In this document: one piece after another, positions 1-64,000 of the stretch | Layout: the number at the start of each line of letters is the position of its first letter | How positions within the stretch are numbered: the stretch's first letter is position 1 | Assembly: GCF_032854445.1 (NCBI RefSeq) | Contig: NC_088301.1 | Location: forward strand, 21,199,808 to 21,263,807 | Length of the DNA stretch: 64,000 bases | Reading direction: 5' to 3' | Source of the DNA: Liolophura sinensis | Lineage: Eukaryota > Mollusca > Polyplacophora > Chitonida > Chitonidae | Translations under genes and position numbers: made by a program | The notes under the pieces: generated by a model | What the model saw: only the letters and a program-made list of their open reading frames with translations | Database searches by the model: none | What the model was told of the DNA's origin: nothing

Positions 1-810
1 TCTGCCTTGAAGCAAATGCAGTTATATACACTGACCCCATCTGGAATATGCATAAATTGCGACACAAGATAATCTGTTTTTAAATCTTAAAAAGCTTCTC
101 ATCTTTTTTCTTGGCTCCGAAAAAGCCATGATATGACTGCAGTATTACTGAAATGGCATTAAACCACAGCCATAACCACAATCATTCCATAAATACATGT
201 ACTCTTTAGTCGTGACGACAAGCCTTCAAGGGAAAGATTCTGGACGGGTGACGCTAAGCTGCTTCCACATCCTCAGTAAGTTTATCTATGACGTCACTTC
301 CAAATATTTCCAATCATTGACAGAAAATATCCATAAAATAGAGAGGCTATTAAAGGAGATGAAAAAATGCCCCCAGAATGGGAAAAAAATTCAGCTATTT
401 ACCATACCTGATTTTTTTCTTCATTTTCTTTAAAACCATAATCATTATTTTAGTGTTCCTTTTCATACTTCTTTTAACCTTTCTAATCCCCTTGTAAGTA
501 AAAAATGCCCATTTGTTGGCACAAATGCCAAACATGATAATATTTTTTTATTTACTGGACCTGCTTATGAAACAAATTGCTTACATGTCAAGTGTGTATA
601 TGCACAAGGTCACTTGGTTGGTTTATAATGCACTCTATCTGAAATGAAAGCTGGTGCACATTTATGTAGGAACTTCAAAGAAGATTTGACTCCTTTGATC
701 TACTATATTGTCTTTGTGTTATATTAATTGATCTGTAATAATTATACAAATAGATCTAGAAGTAGAATCCTGAACCCAGTTTAACAAGACTGTATGCTAT
801 GACTTCAGCA

Positions 811-1045
811 GGGGCTTCCATGGCTGAGTTGGTTAGCGCTCTAGCACAGCGTAATGACCCATGAGTCTCTCACCGATGCGGTCGCTGTGAGTTCAAGTCC
901 AGCTCATGCTGGCTTCCTCTCCGGTGGTACGTGGGAAGGTCTGTCAGCAACCTGCGCATGGTTGTGGGTTTCCCTCGGGCTCAGCCTTTTTTCCACCCAC
1001 CATAATGTTGGCCACTGTTGTATAAGTGAAATATTCTTATATGTA
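811..1045 (+). mobile_element. tRNA-headed SINE, nearly full length, diverged
   Basis: The head tggctgagttggttagcgct looks like a tRNA A box and gagttcaagtcc like a B box. It is followed by the family's central module (cctccggt...acgtgggaaggtct, then ccaccataatg) and the tail taagtgaaatattctt. No AAAT tail or clear target duplication remains. Confidence 0.85.
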
Positions 1046-1244
1046 CAACTCATTATAGCCTGGAGACACATTGAAGTTGTATTGGATAAGTCTTCATGTT
1101 GAATATGGTTTGTCATGTAAGGATTCTGCTTCGGTCCTAATAAAAGAGGTTTGACATAAACTTCCTTCATTGTTAAAGACGAAAAAGTCCTAATATACTT
1201 CTCAAAAACGCTAGGCAACATTTTGTAAACATTAATTTACAGAT

Positions 1245-1352
1245 AACCTGCTCACTGTGGCACATTACATGCACTCTAAGGACTCATTCGTCATCATATC
1301 TCTAAAAGATTGTTATGTACGACATTAAACCCCAAGCACTCACTCGTTCACT
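1245..1352 (+). repeat. CACTC-tailed dispersed repeat, 3' part
   Basis: ggcacattacatgcactcta, aggactcattcgtc, cgacattaaaccccaagca then cactcactcgttcactc. Same family as 34403-34597. Confidence 0.8.
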
Positions 1353-2250
1353 CTTTTCTGCCCAGTCTTCAAATTATTGGTGAACCAAAAGCATCGTAAA
1401 ATTGACAGGTCAATGGAGGCACACTTGTTTTCCGTTAAGACTTCCATAAAGGGGCGTATTGGGGGTGGGCTATCTACTTCACATACAAAAGGCATACTGG
1501 GTGGTGTTGGGGGGAGGGGTAGGGGTATCATCTGTCATTAGGGATCCATGGGGTATCATCTGTCATTAGGGGTCCCCGCTAGTCCCTACTTCCTGAACAA
1601 CTGTTTATGCACAGTCCATCATGTTCAGCTCCCAATTTCGGAGTGACCTCATCCACATTACTGTAGCTGCCATCTCAACAAAGTATATAGCTGTCCTGGT
1701 CTGTAGGTATAAATTCATACATTTACATATATATTAATGTCACATTAAGTACCTAGATGACTGTTCTCTTATGTGAAAACAGCCTGCCTTCATTAAATGT
1801 TTAGCTGTTAAAAAATCATCATCAATTATTGATGCTTTTACAATATGGCCAGGGTAAACTAATTATGTAATTGGCCATCAGCTATTAGTCTGGGATATAA
1901 TGGTATTCAGATAAAGAGCCTATTTCGCAGTTTGTGTGAGGGAAATGAAGCTTTGGCCTAATTGGTTTACCGGTAAATAAGATCCTGGGTAATGATGGCA
2001 CAACAGGGCTATTAGGTTTTTATCTGTCTGTTGAGAGTTTTAAATCTGGTGTGTATTTAATTGTCCAAAAAAAAAAAAAAACCCCAAAAATGCCAAAACA
2101 ATAAAAAAATGATGGAATGCAAAAGTACTGTTACCAGCAAAAATAACACTATGTAGTACATTCCCACACATAACCGGTACTTATAGCTGAACAATTTGTT
2201 TGTTTATTAGACCCCCTTTCAACGAAGTTAGTGGATGGGGGGGTTTACTG

Positions 2251-2474
2251 GAGCGTAATGGCCCCAGGAGCCTCTCACCAATGCGGTCGCTTTGAGTTCA
2301 AACCCAGCTCATGCTGGCTTCCTCTCCGGCCGGCCGTAGGTGGGAAGGTCCATCAGCAACCTGGTTGTGGGTTTTTTCCGGGTTCTGTCTGGTTTCCTCA
2401 CACCATAATGCTGGCCGCCGTCATATAAGTTAAATATTCTTGAGTACTGCATAAAACATCAAATAAATAAATAA
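2251..2474 (+). mobile_element. SINE, head truncated
   Basis: From gagcgtaatggcccc through the central module to an AAATAAATAAATAAG tail. Same family as the full-length copy at 12469-12737. Confidence 0.85.
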
Positions 2475-2500
2475 GTATACTGGAATCCTGTGTCACTATT

Positions 2501-2562
2501 GGCCAAGATATGGCTGAAATATTGCCAATGTGGCGTTAAGCCATAATCATTCATTCATTCCT
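2501..2562 (+). repeat. ATTCATTC-tailed short repeat
   Basis: gccaagatatggctgaaata ttgccaatgtggcgttaag, then ccataatcattcattcattc. An inverted relative is at 9551-9611. Confidence 0.7.
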
Positions 2563-2779
2563 GTGTCACCGTCTGTCATCTGATGCTAATGTATGTATGC
2601 ACGATTTTATCGATGCATCTCCTCCCAAACTATAACGCTGATTTTAATGAAACTTACCATACATCTTGCTTATCATATACCCTTGTACGTGCATAAGTTT
2701 AATTGAAATCAGGTACTTCTTTTCACATTGTCGCACGTCTGTCACATTGCCCAGAATACATAATGTAGTCTTCTATCCA

Positions 2780-2862
2780 GTAGAGTACAATGTTAAACCC
2801 CAAGTGCTCACTTGCTCACTCACTCACTCACTCGCTCACTCACTCACTTGCTCAATCTATCC
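2780..2862 (+). repeat. CACTC-tailed dispersed repeat, tail only
   Basis: gtacaatgttaaaccccaag followed by about 60 bases of imperfect (CACT)n. Confidence 0.75.
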
Positions 2863-3244
2863 ATTAGATGTACTTTGCTCATTATAACTACATACACTGA
2901 CCACTTCTCCTAAGATCTTTGGAGCCATAGCCTTTGTGAATTCTTAGAAGGTTCTCCATGTTTCTGTGACTTAATTTTGAACAATCCAGGCTTCATATGT
3001 CATATAATTCCTGAAAACTACATGTACATAGACTCCCTACTACCCGAGGTGCTCAGAACACTGGTACTACAGCAAAGGTAATAATATAATAATAAGATAA
3101 TATCTTTGGGTGTCCCCAAGTAAAGTAAATTATCAAGTTACGCAAGTTTTTTTTTGCACAGGAGTGACATGAAGTGTTTGTCTTTTTTGTTCCGTTAACC
3201 TGAATGGTAAAGATTTTGCTTTACAGTTTTAAATCTAAAATAAT

Positions 3245-3622
3245 TGGGGCCTGCGAGGCCAATTTAGGAACGTCTGCCTGCAGTCTACGCAAGGTCGTGG
3301 GTTTCCCACAGATCGTTTTCCTCCCACCAACACCGCCCGACGACTCGCTAGGGCATTCACTTTGTGGGGGGTTGGGGGTGGGGGTGGGTCAATCCTGGGT
3401 CAGGTCACACCTAAGACCTCAAAAGAAGTTGTAGTTTGCTTGCATGGTGGTCAGCATTAAGGGGAAGTGGTCTCAGTGAAGCAGCACTAGATAAAAGAGC
3501 GGTGGAAATCCATCTTGCAACAAGGAGGCACATTACATGTACTACAAGGACCCTGCGTCGTCATATGACTGAAAAATTGTTAACTCTGGTAAGATGTTAA
3601 ACCCCAAACACTCACTCACTCC
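3245..3622 (+). repeat. CACTC-tailed dispersed repeat, longest copy
   Basis: A SINE-like left half (ggggcctgcgaggccaattt, caaggtcgtgggtttccc) is followed by the CACTC-family body (tctcagtgaagcagcactag, gcaacaaggaggcacattac, gactgaaaaattgttaac). It ends aaaccccaaacactcactca. This suggests that the family is a second SINE sharing a module with the first. It contains an internal G/T-rich patch at about 3360-3390. Confidence 0.75.
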
Positions 3623-3712
3623 TCCCACCATTGTGCCGACAACCATGATATATAAGTGATATATTCTTAAGTGTGACATTTAACACCAGTCAAATAAATA
3701 AGATAAACAATC
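3621..3712 (+). mobile_element. SINE 3' end fragment
   Basis: cctcccaccattgtgcc through aaataaataag. It abuts the CACTC repeat that ends at 3622, so the two elements are joined or nested. Confidence 0.7.
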
Positions 3713-5303
3713 TTATTGGCCGAAATTAAATTGTTTCTATCTGCCGGGCTGAACAATTATGGTCACACATACCCAAGTAGAAGCAAATGAGTTAAAGTTG
3801 TTTTCCCAAGGGGAATTCAAGATATTTTAAATTAAATGTGGGTTCTTTGGTATGCATATATGTGAACAGTTAAATTCTGCCTCTACATGTAACTGCGTGG
3901 TGTATGGTTATAAAATCTAGGTATGTTGATCATTACAATACAGTGAGTGCATTTGCTCAATTTTCTCTTGGCAATTTATTGGTAAAGTTAAAGCACATCA
4001 TTGTCTATTGTTAAGCTGCAGTACTTTTAACTTACATCTTCACTTTACTTCCACAACTTACATATATTACAGGGAAGAACTATTGAGTATACATGCACTT
4101 GTTTCAATAAGCTGGCAAGGTTCCCAATTAACACAGTCAATCAACGAGGCTAAGCAGGCCTGCTTTAGTGTGTACAGGTACATGTATTTCAGGATCATGT
4201 CATGGAGATTCACATCTCTTGATATCTGGTGGTATATTATACTGGCCACTTGAGATCCCATTCAGGCTGAAATCAATATAGAGTTGTGAATTGAACAGAG
4301 ATGAGCCTGCCATTAACCTACTGTCTATACTGTAGAGCTTTGGAGTTTTGGTATACTATAAGGCTCATGTTATCTACAAGAGACAAGACATTTACGGCCA
4401 ACTGCCAGCACTGGATAACCTTCTTACAAGATGTCTCTTATCTGTATTGAGACCAAATATTATGTGAAACAAATTTAAGAACTGTAGCTGTTAGTATTTA
4501 AATAAACAGTAAAGTAATATTTGTTGGGTTTCGCATAGTGACTGTTTATCAGCTGATGTCAGGAATCTTTTTAAACAAAATTCCAGAATTTCTATTTTTA
4601 ATGGACAAAATATGGCAGAGGCTGATCGTATTGCAAATTTTGTTAGAATGTTAAGGTCTGTTCGAAGAGAATTCTTCCCTCCTTTAAGGTTGGAACTTCC
4701 CAGGACTGTATCGATCCATAAGGTCTTGTCATAAAGAAGACTTCACTGAACCATTTCCAATTTGTTATGCCAAGCGAAAGCGTTCCAATTCAAGAGGAAC
4801 TCAGTATTTTATTAAGCCCTTTGTGCGAGTCTTAATTAACAGGGGAAGAGATGCTGAAGATTGTAGGCCCATGTGGCTGCTACTCAAATGTTCAGTGTTT
4901 CACTGCCCTTTTTGGAGATATTAGGTTGTTTTGTATTTGATTGTTGGCAAGATTTGGCACCACAGCTAAGAGTAATCAAACATGCAGATTAGAAACCTAG
5001 TGTCTTATTTGCAAAAGCCTTAATTGCTTATGATTGGCTTAAAATTAAGATTTGTTCTGAATGTACATGCATGTAATTGTATATCATATTTCATTTATTA
5101 GAATTTGGTGGATTAAAAAGTTTGTATTGTAATTTTAAATTTGTTATGAATATGATGAATAAAAGATTTGTTTTGGATTTATGGATGTCCTGTGTCTTGG
5201 ACATGGAAATACAGAAATTCCAAGCCAATATCTATTTGTACCTGGACATCTGTGCATGTGCCTGTAAAAAATATGCCACTTAGGATACCTCCTCCTGTGG
5301 GAA

Positions 5304-5674
5304 ACTTCCAAGCCAGTATCCATGTAGACAGAGAAATTCCCAGCTGATGTCCATGTAGACAGAGAAATTCCCAGCTGATGTCCATGTAGACATAGAACTA
5401 CCCAGCTGACATCCATGTAGACAAATTCGCAGTTGACATCCATATTGCCGTTGAAATTCCCAGCTGACATCCGTGTAAACATAGACATTCCCAGCTGACA
5501 TCCATGTAAACATAGACATTCCCAGCTGACATCCATGTAAACATAGACATTCCCAGCTGACATCCATGTAAACATAGACATTCCCAGCTGACATCCATGT
5601 AAACATAGACATTCCCAGCTGACATCCATGTAAACATAGACATTCCCAGCTGACATCCCTGCATGTAGACATAC
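5304..5674 (+). repeat. 31-base minisatellite, about 12 units
   Basis: The unit is cccagctgacatccatgtaa plus acatagacatt. It is exact between 5461 and 5650 (starts at 5461, 5492, 5523, 5554) and degenerate at the left end. Because 31 is not a multiple of 3 and the unit has no antisense stop, all three antisense frames stay open, giving artefact frames up to 170 codons. Confidence 0.95.
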
Positions 5675-6308
5675 ACATTACCAGGCACTATCTATCAGGG
5701 AGAAATTCAGGATTTTTTGGTGGATTCCAGTGTTTGATCATTTGATATTGAAGGTCAAAATTTCCCAGAATGTTTTAACAGCACTTTCATTGTTTTTATT
5801 AAACGTGATATTCAAGAATGTTAACTTTAATATATTACTGACAAAATAAGTGAAAAAAAAAACAGTTTTGAGGGAAGAAAATAGGAAAGTTAGTTTGCTT
5901 CTTAAGTTGGGAACAAGAATTTGGGTGTCCTTTTCCTAAACGAGCATGTTTATTTATAGGTTATCAGTATACATCAGTTTGCTTTTTCTGTCATTGTAGA
6001 CGTAGAAATTCCCAGCCAGTATTCATGTACATTTGTAGCTCCCATCATTGTAAACAAGTTGTCGTTATATAGCTTAGGTTATTATATCCATGGTCAATAA
6101 ATCAACTTTTCATGTATACATGGAGAGAACAGTCCATTTCTCACTCATGTCTGAGAGAAGCGTGATGTGTTTCTCAATCGATCTGTATGGGGCTTTCACT
6201 TGAGTGTCAGTATTAACTGTTTGCATCATAACATGAAATATCACTTTACGCATGAATTTACTTTTTTAATGAAAATATTGGCCAAGCAACTGAGGATCTT
6301 TGCAGCCA

Positions 6309-6830
6309 AACTTTCACTCATTGTGTGGTTTTAATAGTTTTTAGTTTGGGTTGTATTATTCACAGTGTTTGTCAATAAAATCGGCATAATCGATTTGATC
6401 AAGTGCTATAATATTAGCAAATTAGATAGATCTTCAAACACAGCTATATAAACCGGCTTTCTGAAGACTTGCATAAATTATCACTCATTGTTTGGCTTTA
6501 GTTGTTTTAGTTTGGGATGTTTTGTTCACAGTGTGTGTCAATAAAATTGGTGTATTCGATATGATGGAGTATTATAATATTAGCAAATTAGATAGATCTT
6601 CAAACACAGCTATATAAAGCAGCTTTTTGAAGACTTGCATTAAATTATCACTCATTGTTTGGCTTTAGTGGTTTTAGTTTGGGATGTTTTATTCATAGTG
6701 TGTGTTAATAAATCACTGTATTTAGTAAGATTGAGTGTTAAGCAAATGAGAAAGATCTTGAAACAAAGCCATGTTTGAAGACTTTCATTTCATGATCACT
6801 TTTTAATTGGCTTCAGTGGTTTTGGTTTTT
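6309..6830 (+). repeat. degenerate ~167-base tandem repeat, four units
   Basis: cactcattgt at 6315, 6482 and 6649, and cactttttaa at 6797, each begin a unit with ttggctttagt, cagtgtgtgtcaataaaat and agatagatcttcaaacacag. Divergence increases to the right. Confidence 0.9.
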
Positions 6831-8737
6831 GGATATAATTTTGCTTAACATATGTGTTAGTATAATCACTATATTTGATATGATCAAGTTAATTAAGTGA
6901 AATAGATCAGCTCTTGAAACGGAGCCATAGAACTGTTTTTTGGCCTGTGTGGCCAAGGTGGTCAAACTAAGTCTCATTATTTCACACAGTTATGCTTATC
7001 ATCTCTAAGAGATGTGAGAATTAGAACTTATAAACTTATGAATCAAGTGTACACAATCCCATGTGCATAAATATAATGTCAGACCCACACACACCCTCCC
7101 AGTTTAACTAAAGTGTGCTATAAATCTTTCATTGTTTCATTTGTACTGGAATTGTGTAGTTATATTCTCACTACATGTGTTACAATATTCACTTCTTCAA
7201 AAGAAGACAATTTGCACCTTGCACGAACATTTAAATGTTACCATTGAAACATTTTGTTTTTTGCCCTATGATATTCTTAGTTTTGTCATTTTAAGCTCTC
7301 CTGCAAATTCTGTGGGTGTATATTAAGGTAGATATCCTGAGGAGGAGGGGGCGGGGAGATTTTTTGTAATTATTACATTGTGTATGAAAAACTGAAACTT
7401 GTCTTAATTGCCTGTGTATACCATAAGACTCTTCTTGAGGAGGGGAAGACCTCGATGCTACACATTAATTTCCCTTGACATTTCTTGGCTGAATATCTGT
7501 ACATGTTCTATCCAGGCTAAAAGTAAAGTGCTAGCCATAGAATCAGGCCATTCATTGAAAGTCTCTGTTGCCAGTTTTCTCAACTAAAAGACATGACTGT
7601 GTTTAATTGTATTTTAGGGGAATATTCTTGGGCATAGCATTCATACATGCACCCAATACAAATCGGTTGTGTGAATGTTGTATGGAATTCACAGAATTAA
7701 TAAGCTGTGGATAACGATGTTGTCATTGGGATCCCAAGTAGGGAGCATTTGTAAGATTTGACCTTCACAAAGAGTGGTGGTTTCCTCCAGGCTATACTTC
7801 CTGTTTCCTCCGCCTACATTAAACCCGATCTTTCAATCAGAGCTGAAATAATCACAGTCATTACAGCATGAAGTATACCTCAGAAGATTTAGGTCTACAA
7901 CTCAGAAAAAAAAAAACCCAAATAAAAACCCACCTGGATTGATCTTTAGAAAAGCTTCAGACGTTAGTATTGATCGTTGCAGTGGTGTTACTGTGGCATC
8001 ACTAGAAGCCTTTTACCTTTGTTGATTGCATTTAAAGGTCTGGGCCATGGAACACCCACTTGCTCGCTCTTTGGTCCCCAATGAGGCGCCACAAGGCACT
8101 TTCGCTTATGATGGCCCCAGTGGCAAACACACTGACAGGTCATGTTTTAAATGGGTTGTGTAAGGCTGGTATATAGTGGAGAGGAAAATCACTTCAGCTG
8201 GAGTAATGGGATGACATGGCTGACCTTTCAGCCAGGATTGTATAGTTTTGTAACTTATAATCATATACACAAGTATTCAGCCGTGAGGTAATCTTTTTGC
8301 CCGCTTGCCCACATAATGTGATTCGGCCTGAAACAAGTTACGTCCAGTGTAATAGGTAACTCAATATAACATCCATTTTATGGGTTTGCGCCTGAAGGGA
8401 GAAAAACTGTTTTTCTTAGGTAAACACCCAGGTCGAGTATTAACTGATGTAATGGGGGAAATGAAATTGTCATTTACAAGCTTCATTACATTAAGCACTG
8501 GAATAACCTTTTGCACAAGTAAGTCATACAGTGCATGGAGTCTGTAGTATAGTCACCTATACCTTATAGGAAGTACAGCTTCCTGTCCTGTGGCCGTTTC
8601 ACTTTATGAAATTATTATTTAAATTTGTCTTTTCTGCACTGCAACAATCAAACTAAACACAGCTTAGAGTTAGTTAATTAAGTCTCACCTTGTACCTGAG
8701 AAACCTGCAGATTTCAGGCCAAAATTAAAATATCACC

Positions 8738-8885
8738 CAGCTCATGCTGACTTCCTCTCCGGCCGTACGTGGTAAGGTCTGTCAGCAACCTGCAGATGGT
8801 CGTGGGTTTCCCCCGGGCTCTGCCCGGTTTCCACCCATCATAATGCTGGCTGCCATCATATAAGCAATCAAATAAATAAATAAAT
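8738..8885 (+). mobile_element. 5'-truncated SINE with target duplication
   Basis: It starts inside the SINE at cagctcatgctgac and ends in AAATAAATAAAT. The 11-base repeat aaaatatcacc flanks it at 8727-8737 and 8886-8896, showing a real insertion. Confidence 0.9.
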
Positions 8886-9176
8886 AAAATATCACCATTG
8901 CTGGATTTGAACCTGGGACCTCACTGATCAAGGGATAGTGGACTTTCGATTGTGGTCAGTATATTGTCCACCTGAGCCATGAGGGTTACATGTACATGTG
9001 TGCATAGTCGTTTAATCATAATGAAAATTGCATAGTTGTATGTTTTCATGTTTTTGTAATCCCAAAGGCTTAATTTTGGGTAGAAAAGTTACAAAAGTAC
9101 TTCAATTAAAAATGTGACAGTTGTTTACAATATCCCTTGGACGAATTTCATGCTAACAATAGATTGTCTTTTACAG

Positions 9177-64000
<54,824 letters not shown>

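Larger units (their letters stand above)
1..9176 (+). other. upstream intron or 5' flank, no recognised exon
   Basis: The stretch contains SINE copies, CACTC-tailed repeats, a 31-base minisatellite and a ~167-base degenerate repeat, listed separately. The phase-1 entry of the exon at 9177 requires a coding exon upstream. No stretch resembling the otoferlin amino end followed by a donor was recognised here, so it lies before position 1 or was missed. A 40-residue open frame from 4612 (MAEADRIANFVRMLRS...) was not identified. Confidence 0.6.

Noticed and set aside
4612-4734. 40-codon frame MAEADRIANFVRMLRS... with neighbouring broken frames, suspected transposon or gene remnant
   Set aside because: No family could be named with confidence and there are stops soon after.
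5144-5688. Antisense open frames of up to 170 codons with a repeated CQLGMSMFTWMSAG motif
   Set aside because: They are entirely the product of the 31-base minisatellite, open in all three antisense frames; no homology or gene structure.

Overview
This is a eukaryotic window with one split gene on the + strand. Eighteen coding exons, plus one alternative exon, encode the amino-terminal part (about 790 residues) of an otoferlin-type ferlin. Ferlins are multi-C2-domain, tail-anchored proteins of Ca2+-triggered membrane fusion. Reading frame and intron phase are continuous from exon to exon from 9177 to the window edge, except at one linker exon (44647-44761) that no frame crosses. The exons give, in order: the rest of C2A (9177-19400), the C2A-C2B linker (19400-49018), C2B plus the FerI region (52369-57360), C2C (57827-61154) and the start of the FerA-type region (61708 to the edge). 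The first ~30 residues, including the start codon, are not recognised and probably lie upstream. Most of the protein (FerB and C2D to the membrane anchor) lies beyond 64000.

The organism is an animal, most likely a lophotrochozoan such as a mollusc or brachiopod. This is inferred from large AT-rich introns, the invertebrate-like otoferlin, and heavy loading with a tRNA-headed SINE whose central module resembles SINE domains known from molluscs. The species cannot be fixed from the sequence.

Layout: 1-9176 is upstream intron or flank with no recognised exon. 9177-19536 holds four C2A and linker exons. 19537-44646 is a 25 kb intron with SINEs, a deleted Tc1-like transposon, MITE-like elements and large tandem arrays. 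44647-49018 holds three linker exons. 52369-61154 holds the dense C2B/FerI/C2C exons. 61708-64000 holds an exon whose 3' end and splice donor have been amplified into a tandem array, then two exons of the acidic linker and FerA start.

The strongest novel signal is a pair of tandem, homologous exons (53654-53795 and 55513-55597). They have identical flanking phases and code for alternative versions of the C2B/FerI junction. Including both or neither gives a premature stop, which is the signature of mutually exclusive splicing. Second is the linker exon needing a one-base frame correction. Third is the array of 13 copies of an exon end plus 5' splice site. All remaining open frames look like shadows of repeats or exons.
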